33,932 bases of DNA from Deltaproteobacteria bacterium (GCA_021849045.1 JAJZTK010000028.1:1-33932), one strand, 5' to 3'; shown: positions 17,947-26,406, numbered from the stretch's first letter. The notes: generated from the sequence alone by a model not told the origin. Numbers and translations are program-made.

Positions 17947-19350
17947 TCAGCGGCGTCCAACCATCACCCGCAAGTAGATCGGGGCGTCGTTAAGAATTCG
18001 CACCTGAGGCGCAGGCGCAACGAGCTTCACCTCGATGACCCTGTTTTCCCGCACTCTCCTCAGATCAACCTCCTCGGTTTCCACGGAATCCAGCCTGGAA
18101 ACCAAGTGTTCCGGTCCAACCACGGTGACCCGCTCGGGTTCCAGCCAGATCCGCATGCCGCGCAATACGGGCGGAATTTTTTTCAGGCGGATCGGCAGTT
18201 CACGTCTGATCTTGCGCTGGGCTACCACCTTCACCTTGGCAGGAGAGATACTAGCAACAACCGTACCTAACGGCAGTTGCAAATTGTCGCTCGTAACGGG
18301 GAGTTCGTTGTTACCCTCGCGAATCTTTGCCAGGTCGAGATCGGCGACAATATCCAGATTCCTGGGCGATGGTGTCAGGCTGGTAAAGACCTTCAGCTGC
18401 ACCTCCACCTCTTCCGGGGAACTGCTGCGCAGTGCCAGCGAATCGGGCAGGTTGTGATATTTTATCGGCACCGTTACCGTAACGATCCCCCCCTGACGTC
18501 CCGTAATAATGAGCCAACTCACTACAACCAGGAGAAGTGTTGCCAGTTTTGCACCGAGATTGCTGGTAAGGCGCCGCCGGATGGTCTTGACCGGTTCTTC
18601 GCTCACGGCCGGACCGAAAAGGTGGGTGAGGCGTTCGGTCAACTCCTCGGGCTTGGCAACCTCCGTCAACTCGCACCCCACGACCAGAGAGACTGTGCCT
18701 CGCTCCTCGGAAACCACGACTACTACCGCATCGGAACGCTCCGTAATGCCGATTGCGGCCCTGTGCCGAGTACCGAGATATTGGGGGAGGTCACCATTAG
18801 TGGAGAGCGGCAGGTGGCACGAAGCAACCGCGATGCGGCCGTCGCGAACGACAACGGCACCGTCGTGAAGCGGGGTGCCATCCTCAAAAAGGGAGATAAG
18901 CAGCTGGCTGCTCACCAGGCTGTCAAGGGGAATGCCATGAAGCAGGAACTCGTCGAGCCGCTCCTGTCTCTGGAAAACAATGAGTGCACCGGTTCGGGCT
19001 GCCGCGAGGGAGAAGACCGCTGACGACACCTCCAACAGATCGAGGCGCACTCCCCCCTCCTGTTTACCGAAAACGGCACGCAACGGACTGAAGCGATAAA
19101 GGGCCTGACGAATCTCGTTCTGAAAGACCACAATAATCAGAACAAAGAGAACCGTTCCCAGTTCCTGAAGTATCCAACTGGTCATAAGCAACCCGATATT
19201 CTTGGTGATGACGTAGAGGATACCGAGAAAACCGAGCCCCATCACTACCTGAAGCGCCCGCGTGTTGCGGAACCAGCTGTAGAGCTGGTAGACCAGGATG
19301 GTCATGATGATGATGTCGATAATGTCCTGAGGACGGAGGTAGGGAACCAC
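17947..19350 (-). CDS. cdaA: Diadenylate cyclase CdaA fused to a YbbR (CdaR-like) domain region
   Basis: One 467-residue chain joins two proteins that are usually separate. Residues 1-100 hold three membrane segments. Residues about 105-250 form the diadenylate cyclase domain with both catalytic signatures, HDGAVVV (DGA at 163-165) and GTRHRAAIG (RHR at 195-197). A further membrane segment (268-284) is followed by YbbR-type beta repeats (290-467) placed outside the membrane. It makes the second messenger c-di-AMP from two ATP. CdaR normally regulates CdaA, so the fusion gives a built-in sensor. The GTG at 19350 has GGAGGAG seven bases upstream; an ATG at 19392 is less likely. No glmM or folP is adjacent. 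Confidence 0.92.
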   Translation of the reverse strand: MVPYLRPQDIIDIIIMTILVYQLYSWFRNTRALQVVMGLGFLGILYVITKNIGLLMTSWILQELGTVLFVLIIVVFQNEIRQALYRFSPLRAVFGKQEGGVRLDLLEVSSAVFSLAAARTGALIVFQRQERLDEFLLHGIPLDSLVSSQLLISLFEDGTPLHDGAVVVRDGRIAVASCHLPLSTNGDLPQYLGTRHRAAIGITERSDAVVVVVSEERGTVSLVVGCELTEVAKPEELTERLTHLFGPAVSEEPVKTIRRRLTSNLGAKLATLLLVVVSWLIITGRQGGIVTVTVPIKYHNLPDSLALRSSSPEEVEVQLKVFTSLTPSPRNLDIVADLDLAKIREGNNELPVTSDNLQLPLGTVVASISPAKVKVVAQRKIRRELPIRLKKIPPVLRGMRIWLEPERVTVVGPEHLVSRLDSVETEEVDLRRVRENRVIEVKLVAPAPQVRILNDAPIYLRVMVGRR

Positions 19351-19540
19351 GCTGAAACTCCTCCGAAAACCGGCCGGCCCGTGGAACGGCAAGATCAGAG
19401 CCGGCGGTCGGCGATATCTCCGCGTCGATGCGGAGAATCATCATTTTTGCGGAACTGGTGACCTGCACAACTGCTGGCGCGACAGTTTTCACTGGCACCC
19501 TGGCAGCGGTTGTGCTAAAAATGACGGGCGCCCGCACACG

Positions 19541-19570
19541 TTGAACCTGCTGAAAATCAAGTTTTATAGC
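19541..19570 (+). promoter_or_regulatory. Possible sigma70-type promoter for ubiE/menG
   Basis: TTGAAC (19541-19546), 18-nt spacer, TATAGC (19565-19570), 28 bases before the ATG. The remainder of the gap back to the cdaA start (19351-19540) shows only a short hairpin, CTCCGC/GCGGAG at 19418-19435, and nothing else recognised. Confidence 0.4.
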
Positions 19571-19598
19571 ACTCCTGACAGAAAAAGGATAGTCCTGA

Positions 19599-20309
19599 AT
19601 GTACCAACTTTCGCCAAAAGGTGAACGGATCAGGGAGATGTTCGACAATATCGCCCCCCGCTACGATTTCCTCAACCGCCTCCTGTCGCTGGGGATCGAT
19701 CAACATTGGCGCCGCTTTGCGGTGCGTCAGATCCGCTGGAGCGAAGGCGGGAAGGTGCTGGACGTAGCGACCGGCACCGGCGACGTGGCACTGGCACTAG
19801 CCGCAGCCACACCGGCATCGGTTTCAATTATCGGGGTCGACTTTTCTGCTGAAATGGTAGAGCTTGGGCGGGAGAAGGTGCGCAAAACCCCCTATGCCGA
19901 CCGGATCAGGCTGGAAGTGGCACCATGCGAGGCGATCCCCTTTCCCGACGCTACCTTTGACTCGGCAACCATCGCGTTTGGCATCCGGAATGTGATTGAC
20001 CGTCTCGTCGGGATACGGGAAATGGGGCGGACTCTGAAAAAGGGGGGGAAGATCGTCGTTCTTGAATTCTCCAATCCCCGCTCGCGTCTTTTCAAGGCCC
20101 TCTACTACTTTTACTTCCTCAAGGTCCTGCCGGTCATCGGTGGGTTCTTTTCCAAATTCAGCGCCTATCAGTACCTTCCCGAGTCGGTCCTGGAGTTCCC
20201 GGACCAGGAGACGTTCAAAGGGCTCATGATCCAGGCCGGATTCACCAACGTGGCCCACTTCGATCTGACCTTCGGGATTGCAACGGTGTATGTCGGGGAA
20301 AAGGTATAG
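19599..20309 (+). CDS. ubiE: Demethylmenaquinone (ubiquinone/menaquinone) methyltransferase
   Basis: SAM-dependent C-methyltransferase that performs the last step of menaquinone synthesis (MenG role). The 236 residues show the family's N-terminal signature FDNIAPRYDFLNRLLSLG, the SAM motif I VLDVATGTGDVAL (about 53-65), and the second family signature FGIRNV with GGKIVVLEFSNP. AAGGA lies nine bases before the ATG. It stands alone on the plus strand among leftward genes. In an organism relying on menaquinone respiration the product would be menaquinone rather than ubiquinone, hence menG is an equally fitting symbol. Confidence 0.95.
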   Translation: MYQLSPKGERIREMFDNIAPRYDFLNRLLSLGIDQHWRRFAVRQIRWSEGGKVLDVATGTGDVALALAAATPASVSIIGVDFSAEMVELGREKVRKTPYADRIRLEVAPCEAIPFPDATFDSATIAFGIRNVIDRLVGIREMGRTLKKGGKIVVLEFSNPRSRLFKALYYFYFLKVLPVIGGFFSKFSAYQYLPESVLEFPDQETFKGLMIQAGFTNVAHFDLTFGIATVYVGEKV

Positions 20310-20312
20310 CGT

Positions 20313-20888
20313 CTATCGGGAGAATTTCTGAAAGATGAGCCGAGCAGTCGGGTTCTTTCCCTCCGGCAACTCCTCGTTCAAGAGTATCTGCCCGGGATAC
20401 GCCGCGAACAGCGTTGCCAACTCTCCGGGCTGCAGCAGATAGAGCGGGTCATGGGGAATGATGGCGCCGGGACCGGCCATGATCGTGTCGACCAGCAGCA
20501 GTCCGCCCGGCGACAGGGCTGCCACGCACTTCCCAAAGAGTTCCCGCAAAAGAAAATTGATGTTCAGAATCAAGTCGTAACAGCCGGGAATGACAACCGC
20601 CTCCAGGTCGGCATTGATCCAGTCAACTCTCACCCCTTCGGCTGCTGCCCACCGCTCGGCTTTTGCCAGAGCCTCTTCCGCAATATCCACGCCGGTCACG
20701 CTAAACCCCTGACTGGCAAGAAAGATGCTGTTCCGTCCCTCCCCGCAGGCCAGATCGAGCGCCCTTCGGCCCGGGCAGTGGCCGACAATCAGCGGCAGAC
20801 TCTCCACCAGGAACGTCGACGGTCTATCCCCCATCAGGTACTCTTCTGTGCGATACCGCTCGTTCCAGCGCTGACGGTCTGTCTTCAT
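20313..20888 (-). CDS. Class I SAM-dependent methyltransferase
   Basis: A 191-residue methyltransferase of the small TehB/Tellurite-resistance-like group. The N-terminus is RQRWNERYRTEEYLMGDRPS. Motif I is ALDLACGEGRNSIFLASQG, the acidic residue is in VTGVDIAEEAL, and the post-motif is YDLILNINFLL. The substrate is unknown. An in-frame TTG lies upstream at 20912, but the ATG at 20888 matches the normal family start. It follows the response regulator gene by about 30 bases, and its stop lies three bases from the convergent ubiE stop. Confidence 0.85.
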   Translation of the reverse strand: MKTDRQRWNERYRTEEYLMGDRPSTFLVESLPLIVGHCPGRRALDLACGEGRNSIFLASQGFSVTGVDIAEEALAKAERWAAAEGVRVDWINADLEAVVIPGCYDLILNINFLLRELFGKCVAALSPGGLLLVDTIMAGPGAIIPHDPLYLLQPGELATLFAAYPGQILLNEELPEGKNPTARLIFQKFSR

Positions 20889-20918
20889 TCCCTTCCGTTC
20901 TCCGCCTCTCAAATGTAG

Positions 20919-21305
20919 TTACGGCAACAGACCGTGCTTGCTCAGGAGTACGCGCAGGGCGTGCTGAACCACAGGTTTGGTCAGGTAGTCATCGCACGCC
21001 CCCAGTAGCCCCTCAAGCATGTCGTCAGGCGAACTGCTCGCCGTAATCATGAAGACAATCGTTTTTCTCCCCCCGGCCTCTGCCTCAAGGGTACGGATGG
21101 TCCTGAGCACCTCGTGTCCACTCAACCTGGGCATGGTAATATCCAGACAGACCAGGTTGAACGGATCCCCCTGATTCAACGCCTCCGTGAACAACTGTAC
21201 GGCACGTTCGCCGTCGTCCGCACACTTGACCCGCGCGAGGCCTTCAAATGCTACGGCCAGAAGTTCGCGTGAGATTTCACAATCATCGGCTATCAGGACC
21301 TTCAT
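20919..21305 (-). CDS. Receiver-only response regulator
   Basis: A single CheY-like receiver domain of 128 residues with no output domain. The acidic pocket is D7-D8 (IADDCE), the phosphorylation site is D55 (LVCLDITMPRLSG), and the switch residues are T88 (MITAS) and K110 (YLTKPV). It likely works by protein contact. The ATG overlaps the fapA-like stop by four bases (ATGA) and has AAAGGGG seven bases upstream, so the two proteins are made together. No histidine kinase is nearby. Confidence 0.92.
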   Translation of the reverse strand: MKVLIADDCEISRELLAVAFEGLARVKCADDGERAVQLFTEALNQGDPFNLVCLDITMPRLSGHEVLRTIRTLEAEAGGRKTIVFMITASSSPDDMLEGLLGACDDYLTKPVVQHALRVLLSKHGLLP

Positions 21306-22768
21306 ACGGCCGCCCCTTTTTCTGCTGCGTATTTGCCAAGCTTTTGCTGCTCCACGAAGGCACTCTCGATATCCTGTGCCTTGATCGATAGCTCCGTGAG
21401 GCCAAGAAAGCGCAGCCCGGATTCGATGGTATTCTCGATGATCGACATGGGACCTTTCCTTTCTTCCCTGATCGTCTCGCTGTAACTGCCGAGGGTAATG
21501 GTAACGCCGTCGTAGAGCATCTTCCTGACGTTGACCTTGGGGTTGGTTGCCTCGTGCTGTCGCGACCTGACCTCCTGAGTCCGGGCAGTAACAGCCGCAC
21601 GGGCGGTCTGGAACTCCTTGAGATCGGAGGCTGTCTTCTGGGTGGCGTTGAAGCGGGTAATGACCTCCTTCAACTCATTGAACAGGCGGGTGATCTCCTC
21701 CTGATCGCCGTAGTGGACACCGGCGATGATATGGGTACGGAGGGACGAGACCGCGCCCAGCGAGCCAGCATCCACGCCTGCCAGAGCAACGCACTCACCT
21801 CCCGCCATGCCTCGCTTGCCGACGCGAACGGCACCCAGGGTCCTGATCTGGCAATTGCGGATCTCGGTATCCGCTAGCAGGTCGCCGGTGGCGTCGATCG
21901 TAGCGTCATAGATGAAATTGGCGGCTATCGACCCGCCGCAGCGGATCACCCCTTTGCCCTGCCCGCTCATCCCGCAAAAGGAGACGTTCCCACCCGATTC
22001 TATCAGACAGGCCTCAATATTACCGTGAACCTTGACCCCCTTGGTCGCTTTCACGGTAAAGCCGTCCAGGACATCGCCGCGAATTTCGACGAAGCCATTG
22101 AACTCGATGTTGCCGACCTTGAAATCCACATCCCCCTTCACCAGATAGGTCTCTTCAACGGAAATATCCGCACCCTGGCAGTAGACGCGACCCGCCGCAC
22201 TGGCGTAAACCGTGCCGTCTTCCTCATTGAATCTCACATTCGACCCGAGGTGAAGATCCAAAGGTTTCCCCGGTTGGGGCGGAATAGTGCGCGCGCGGAT
22301 GGTACGACCGGCAGTCCCTCCCCCCGGCGGAAGGACGCGGGCGATCAGATCGTCCGCATTGACATTGATGAATTCCTGCACCTGGCGCATATCGACAATG
22401 GACGTATCTTCACTGCCGCGTGCCTCGTCAGCAGGATCTTCAGCGACCTCCAGCACAATCTTTCCATCCTCGCCGGGAGACATCGGCTCTCCCTTGGCAA
22501 GGAGCAGCCCGGCGGCACCATTTTGGGAAGCTGCCGAATCAAGGAGTGCGGCGCCCCCCTCCTCGATCACCCCCTCACGGATTCTCGCCTGGGCAAGGAA
22601 ATCTTCCAGTTCCTCGGCAGTGAGAGGCTTCCCATCCTCGTTCGGCTCGTAAGTACAAAAACATGCCAGTTCGTCAGCCGAGACTTCCAGCACGAGCGTA
22701 TAGCCCAGACGCTTGAACTCCAGGCGCTCGATCTTTTCCTCTTCCTTGATAAAAGAGTCATCAGCCAT
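21302..22768 (-). CDS. FapA (DUF342) domain protein
   Basis: A 488-residue protein of the FapA/DUF342 family. A variable N-terminal part (1-140) precedes a beta-helix-like region rich in short repeats (about 155-345: GDVDFKVGNIEFNGFVEIRGDVLDGFTVKA, then GNIEACLIESGGNVSFCGMSGQGKG and IRTLGAVRVG). The C-terminal part is helical (370-488). Members are called flagellar assembly protein A after FapA of Vibrio, where it affects polar flagellum placement, but many copies occur outside flagellar loci. Coupling to a receiver-only regulator suggests a signalling role; this is inference. The ATG has only a weak ribosome binding site. Confidence 0.87.
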   Translation of the reverse strand: MADDSFIKEEEKIERLEFKRLGYTLVLEVSADELACFCTYEPNEDGKPLTAEELEDFLAQARIREGVIEEGGAALLDSAASQNGAAGLLLAKGEPMSPGEDGKIVLEVAEDPADEARGSEDTSIVDMRQVQEFINVNADDLIARVLPPGGGTAGRTIRARTIPPQPGKPLDLHLGSNVRFNEEDGTVYASAAGRVYCQGADISVEETYLVKGDVDFKVGNIEFNGFVEIRGDVLDGFTVKATKGVKVHGNIEACLIESGGNVSFCGMSGQGKGVIRCGGSIAANFIYDATIDATGDLLADTEIRNCQIRTLGAVRVGKRGMAGGECVALAGVDAGSLGAVSSLRTHIIAGVHYGDQEEITRLFNELKEVITRFNATQKTASDLKEFQTARAAVTARTQEVRSRQHEATNPKVNVRKMLYDGVTITLGSYSETIREERKGPMSIIENTIESGLRFLGLTELSIKAQDIESAFVEQQKLGKYAAEKGAAV

Positions 22769-22813
22769 TGACCGGCCTCGTTTGCCTTAGCCCGACTTTA
22801 AAACATCGTATCA

Positions 22814-22843
22814 ATAGTATCGGCTTGATAGGTATTTTCTCAA
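22814..22843 (-). promoter_or_regulatory. Possible sigma70-type promoter for the FapA-like operon
   Basis: Minus strand: TTGAGA (22843-22838), 18-nt spacer, TACTAT (22819-22814), 45 bases upstream of the start codon. A short stem followed by seven T residues just after the HAD gene stop (about 22855-22870) may terminate the preceding transcript. Confidence 0.4.
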
Positions 22844-22870
22844 TGAGCCGTGTAAAAAAACTTGAAGGGT

Positions 22871-23494
22871 TCAGAGTAGCCCAAAAATTTCGTCATGACA
22901 GTCGATTCGGGCGCCTGAGGGAAAGTCGGCCTTGTAGGCGACAAAAGGTACTCCGGCCGCAGTTGCGGCCTGGTGGTCGACGGCGGAATCGCCGACGAAA
23001 AGCGCCTCGGCAGGTGCGATGCCGTAATACTCCAACACCCTTAAGAGGGGTTCCGGGTGGGGTTTGGGGTTGGCTACCCTACTGGCGGTCATGACACAGC
23101 TAAAATAAGAGGTAAGGCCAAAGGTATCGAGAACGGCTTCCATGGAAGTGGAGCGATTGGTGCAGACCGCAAGTCGGTAGCTCTCCTGCAGCAGGTCCAG
23201 GGTCTCTACAAACCGTTCTTCCATGACCATCAGTGGTACCAGGTCAAGATAATCCATGGTGCCGGCAAAGCGGACCGCCTCCTGAAAGTCGGCAGGGGCG
23301 GGGAAAAGGTGGGCCAGCACCTCCCGGTTGGCGTAGGAGTGAAGGATGCGCGTGATTTCTCGATCATGCCGTTCCAACTTTCGCCCCATGTGGCCCATGA
23401 TCCGCTCGTAGAGGGTGAAATTCGCCTCAAAGGAATCGAACATCACCCCGTCGCAGTCGTAGATTATCGCCTTGTACGTGCCGTTGTTGCCCAT
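22871..23494 (-). CDS. HAD-superfamily phosphatase
   Basis: A 207-residue haloacid-dehalogenase-like hydrolase with cap type C1, similar to phosphoglycolate phosphatase. Motif I is DCDGVMFDS (D13, D15), motif II is CTNRST, motif III is KPHPEPL, and motif IV is FVGDSAVDHQAA. The substrate is a small phosphorylated metabolite that cannot be predicted. It starts five bases after the HNH gene stop, with GGGAG inside the end of that gene as the only ribosome binding site. A second HAD phosphatase (gph) lies at 29.9 kb. Confidence 0.87.
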   Translation of the reverse strand: MGNNGTYKAIIYDCDGVMFDSFEANFTLYERIMGHMGRKLERHDREITRILHSYANREVLAHLFPAPADFQEAVRFAGTMDYLDLVPLMVMEERFVETLDLLQESYRLAVCTNRSTSMEAVLDTFGLTSYFSCVMTASRVANPKPHPEPLLRVLEYYGIAPAEALFVGDSAVDHQAATAAGVPFVAYKADFPSGARIDCHDEIFGLL

Positions 23495-23498
23495 TGTT

Positions 23499-23837
23499 TC
23501 AGTTGCTCCCGCGTTCAGTGCCGGTCGTTTCCGGTCCCCGTCCCCTGGTCCCGGCCTTTTCCAGATACTCCTCCCACTCGACCGGGAGCAGATATTTCTT
23601 TCTGTTGTTGCACTCCTTGCAGGCCGGGACCACGTTTCCCCGCGTGCTCTTGCCGCCGCGGATAATCGGTACGATATGATCCATGGTCAACTCCTCCGGT
23701 GGGAAGGAATCACCGCACCAGTGACAAACACCTCTGGCTACGCGATTCTTCCACCACTGGCTCCTGCGGAGCTCTCGGGCCTTGTCCTTCTCCCGCCGAA
23801 CCTCCTGTTCGGGGATATCGCTGATGAAATAGTCCAT
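23499..23837 (-). CDS. HNH endonuclease domain protein
   Basis: A 112-residue protein with a compact HNH domain: a CHWC zinc pair (residues 38-41), MDHIVPIIRGGKSTRGN (His and Asn), and a second zinc pair in CKECNNRK. A charged N-terminal helix and a short basic tail surround it. Such stand-alone HNH proteins are widespread in Geobacter-like genomes and of unknown role; nuclease activity is likely but not proven. The frame runs open upstream to 24260, but that part is the shadow of rnhA. The ATG at 23837 with AGGG four bases upstream is the probable start. Confidence 0.83.
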   Translation of the reverse strand: MDYFISDIPEQEVRREKDKARELRRSQWWKNRVARGVCHWCGDSFPPEELTMDHIVPIIRGGKSTRGNVVPACKECNNRKKYLLPVEWEEYLEKAGTRGRGPETTGTERGSN

Positions 23838-23875
23838 GGAACCCTGTGAGATGCATGAGATGAACAACCTGAAAA

Positions 23876-24328
23876 TCAGTTGGTTCGTCCGGCGCCGAGC
23901 GTTACTATCGCCTTCCTGGCCAGTTCGTCGCACCGCTCGTTTTCCTGATGACCGGCATGCCCCTTTACCCACTCCCAGCGGATCGTGTGCACCTTGGCCA
24001 GTTCGGCCAGCCGCTCCCACAGGTCCCGATTGAGTACCGGCTCTTTCCTGCTGTTCACCCACCCTTTTCTGATCCAACCGGAGAGCCACTCGGTCATCCC
24101 CTTGACCAGATACTGGGAATCGGTGGTAAGCACTACGTGACAGGGACGGGTCAGGCTTGCCAGTGCGGTAATGGCGGCGGTAAGTTCCATCCGGTTGTTG
24201 GTGGTCTGTGCCTCGGCGCCGGAGAGCTCTTTTTCGCGACCCTGGTAGCGGAGGATGCACCCCCAGCCGCCGGGGCCGGGATTGCCGCTGCAGGCTCCGT
24301 CACAAAAGATTTCAACACTCCCCGACAT
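23876..24328 (-). CDS. rnhA: Ribonuclease HI
   Basis: Cleaves the RNA strand of RNA-DNA hybrids. The 150 residues match the E. coli length, and all four metal-binding acidic residues are present: D10 ([15 protein letters not shown]), E48 (NRMELTAA), D70 (TTDSQYL) and D134 (ERCDELA), plus H124 in WVKGHAGH. The basic protrusion ([14 protein letters not shown]) is also present. The ATG sits inside the plsC gene (17-nt overlap) with AGGGGG just upstream, so the two genes are coupled. Confidence 0.96.
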   Translation of the reverse strand: MSGSVEIFCDGACSGNPGPGGWGCILRYQGREKELSGAEAQTTNNRMELTAAITALASLTRPCHVVLTTDSQYLVKGMTEWLSGWIRKGWVNSRKEPVLNRDLWERLAELAKVHTIRWEWVKGHAGHQENERCDELARKAIVTLGAGRTN

Positions 24329-24965
24329 ACACCCCCTCAGCCTTCAACAGCTCGGCAATGGCCGCCATGGCCCGGTCTACGATGAGTTGATGGGTCTCCT
24401 TGACATCGGGCTGCTGGTAAAGGTCGGCAAAGTCCAGCGGTGCACCGAAGACCACCAGACCGTCCTGGCGAAGGCCGGGAAACTTCCAGTGGTTGAGGCC
24501 GACCAGAGCCGTCGGGATCACGGTCGGCCGGGTATCGTAAATGATCTTGCCAACCCCGCGGTTCCCCTTCCCCAGGCGCCCGTCACGGTGACGGGTCCCT
24601 TCCGGAAAGAGCATCACCCGCTGGTCAACAAGCAGTTCGTTAATGACCTTACCGGCACGGAGATCGCGCCCGCGCCGCACCGGAAACGCCCCCCACGAAC
24701 TGTACAGCCATCGCTGAAAGGGCTTCCGGAAGAGCTCTTCCTTAGCCGGCGCCCAAAGCAGACTCATTGGAAAAAGCCGAACAACGGCCCAGGGGAGAAA
24801 GATCGTCTCATAGGCGGAGATATGGTTGGCAACCAGGAGAACGCCGCCATGCCGGGGGATATGTCCCCCCCCTTTACTCCGGAAATTGTTCAGGATCGAC
24901 GCGTAAATGCCGATCACGTGGGCCGAAAAAGTGACCCACAGACGACGTGGCAGAGATCTGTTCAC
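24312..24965 (-). CDS. plsC: 1-acyl-sn-glycerol-3-phosphate acyltransferase (PlsC family)
   Basis: A 217-residue membrane-associated acyltransferase that would convert lysophosphatidic acid to phosphatidic acid. The acyl-acceptor motif is FPEGTR (120-125) and the catalytic motif region is NHISAYET (47-54). The usual HX4D is here HX4E (H48, E53), a conservative but notable change. An N-terminal hydrophobic stretch (about 8-28) anchors it. The start is GTG at 24965, without a strong ribosome binding site. It is translationally coupled to rnhA downstream. Another substrate within the lysophospholipid family is possible. Confidence 0.87.
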   Translation of the reverse strand: MNRSLPRRLWVTFSAHVIGIYASILNNFRSKGGGHIPRHGGVLLVANHISAYETIFLPWAVVRLFPMSLLWAPAKEELFRKPFQRWLYSSWGAFPVRRGRDLRAGKVINELLVDQRVMLFPEGTRHRDGRLGKGNRGVGKIIYDTRPTVIPTALVGLNHWKFPGLRQDGLVVFGAPLDFADLYQQPDVKETHQLIVDRAMAAIAELLKAEGVYVGEC

Positions 24966-25090
24966 AGTGGGGTATCTCGCTTCAGGTAAATTCAGGCTGC
25001 AGATCGTTCGTCAAGCAGACCATACGGTTCCGGCGCTGTTGAAATTTAGGCATGTGACCACTCGTGCGTAGTTGACCAGAAAGCCGTACA

Positions 25091-25119
25091 ATCTTACTTA
25101 AGAAGCAATAAAGTTGCAA
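25091..25119 (-). promoter_or_regulatory. Possible sigma70-type promoter for plsC-rnhA
   Basis: Minus strand: TTGCAA (25119-25114), 17-nt spacer, TAAGAT (25096-25091), in the 187-nt gap between amrS and plsC. The leader would be about 120 nt long. No terminator is obvious after amrS. Weak evidence. Confidence 0.35.
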
Positions 25120-25152
25120 CGGTTTTGCACGGTGATCCGGTCGGGAAACGCC

Positions 25153-26181
25153 TCATGGTGCCCCGTGCCCCATATCGACCCCCGCTATCACAGCCCTGCA
25201 CGTTGGACAATGGCCATTCGTCAGCCTGTTGCTCACGACCGCGAACCCGTAACGTTCGATGATGAGCTCACTGCAGGCCGGGCAACGGGTATTCTCCCCC
25301 TCACCACCCGGCGTATTGCCTTCGTAGACATAGCGCAGACCGGCCTGGCGGCCTATCTCCCGCGCCCGGTGCAAAGTGCTGACCGGCGTGGGTGGACGAT
25401 CCAGAAGTCGGTAGGTGGGAAAGAAGCGGCTGACATGCCATGGCGTATCAATGCCGAGTTCCCTGACGATAAAGGCCGTCAGCTCCTGAAGTTGGGCAGC
25501 ATCGTCATTGAAGCCGGGAATAAGCAGTGTAGTGATCTCCACCCAGATCCCCAGCCGCCGGTATGACCGGATAGTGGCAAGCACCTCGGCCAGGCGGGCC
25601 CCCACCACCTCGCGGTAGAACTGCTCGGAAAACCCTTTCAGGTCGATATTGGCGCCATCCAGATAAGGAGCGATGGCAGCCAGGGCCTCATCGGTAATAT
25701 AGCCGTTGGTGACGAAAATGTTCTTCAGCCCCTGCTCATGAGCCAGGGCGGCGATATCACTGGCATATTCAAAAAAGATGGTCGGTTCGGTATAAGTATA
25801 GGAAATGGAACTGCAGCCGGCGGCCATTGCCCGTTCCACCACCCGCTCCGGCGGAAGTTCGGGGAGTTCATGGCGAAGAAGCTCGCCGGCACATTGGGAA
25901 ATCGAGTAGTTCTGGCAGTGGAGACAGCGGAAGTTGCATCCTGGCGTGGCAATGGAATAGGACCTACTCCCGGGCTGAAAGTGGAAAAGCGGCTTTTTCT
26001 CAACCGGATCGACATGTTCTGCAACCACATGCCCATAGCTATGGGTATACAGGGTACCGTCACGGTTTTCCCGTACCGCGCAGATCCCCCGACCACTGGG
26101 GACGATTCGGCAGCGATGCCGGCAAAGCCGGCAGAGCACAACCCGGTCCGGACATTTTTCGTAGAAACGAGCCTCACGCAT
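25153..26181 (-). CDS. amrS: AmmeMemoRadiSam system radical SAM enzyme
   Basis: A 342-residue radical SAM protein of the PflA-like AmmeMemoRadiSam group. An N-terminal cysteine cluster (CRLCRHRCRI, GICAVREN) precedes the 4Fe-4S motif CNFRCLHC (82-89), followed by SYTYTEPTIFFEY and ANIDLKGF typical of the family. A C-terminal zinc-ribbon-like part has CPAC and CPTC pairs. The family is named for its frequent partners AMMECR1 and MEMO, but neither is beside it here; the reaction is unknown. The ATG at 26181 with GGGAGGT five bases upstream is favoured over upstream in-frame codons (26214). Confidence 0.9.
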   Translation of the reverse strand: MREARFYEKCPDRVVLCRLCRHRCRIVPSGRGICAVRENRDGTLYTHSYGHVVAEHVDPVEKKPLFHFQPGSRSYSIATPGCNFRCLHCQNYSISQCAGELLRHELPELPPERVVERAMAAGCSSISYTYTEPTIFFEYASDIAALAHEQGLKNIFVTNGYITDEALAAIAPYLDGANIDLKGFSEQFYREVVGARLAEVLATIRSYRRLGIWVEITTLLIPGFNDDAAQLQELTAFIVRELGIDTPWHVSRFFPTYRLLDRPPTPVSTLHRAREIGRQAGLRYVYEGNTPGGEGENTRCPACSELIIERYGFAVVSNRLTNGHCPTCRAVIAGVDMGHGAP

Positions 26182-26227
26182 ACGTACCTCCCGGTTGCAT
26201 ATCACCATCATCAACCATCAGTTCGCA

Positions 26228-26288
26228 GCCTGAGCAGCACCCCACCTACCAGTTCATCCAGATACCGGCGGACAGGTATTGCTCAGGC
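26228..26288 (-). other. Inverted-repeat structure in the amrS leader
   Basis: A perfect 9-bp inverted repeat, GCCTGAGCA (26228-26236) and TGCTCAGGC (26280-26288), encloses 43 bases that themselves hold an ATACC/GGTAT hairpin. A further GGAGA/TCTCC hairpin lies just upstream in the transcript (about 26290-26305). Together these suggest a folded RNA between rodA and amrS. No known riboswitch class was recognised. Confidence 0.4.
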
Positions 26289-26406
26289 ACGGAGAAGAAC
26301 TCTCCCACGGTGGGTCTGTCGTAGTACAGTGAATAGATGCAATCTATAGTTTTCAAGTGTAGTCGCTGGTTGAGATAATTCCAGCAAGATAATGTACCGA
26401 CCGGGA

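Noticed and set aside
19501-19516. Sigma54-like sequence TGGCAGCGGTTGTGCT upstream of ubiE
   Set aside because: GG and GC spacing is right but two conserved bases are off, and a sigma70-type match lies closer to the gene; chance occurrence in GC-rich DNA is likely.
19351-19648. Open minus-strand frame upstream of cdaA, considered as a folP remnant
   Set aside because: No dihydropteroate synthase motif can be seen and the frame continues only as a shadow into cdaA; treated as non-coding.
23838-24260. N-terminal extension of the HNH protein
   Set aside because: This part of the frame is antisense-free overlap with rnhA in another frame, and the good start with AGGG is at 23837.
26182-26406. 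Known riboswitch (cobalamin or c-di-GMP type) before amrS
   Set aside because: The conserved core sequences of these classes are not seen; only generic hairpins remain.
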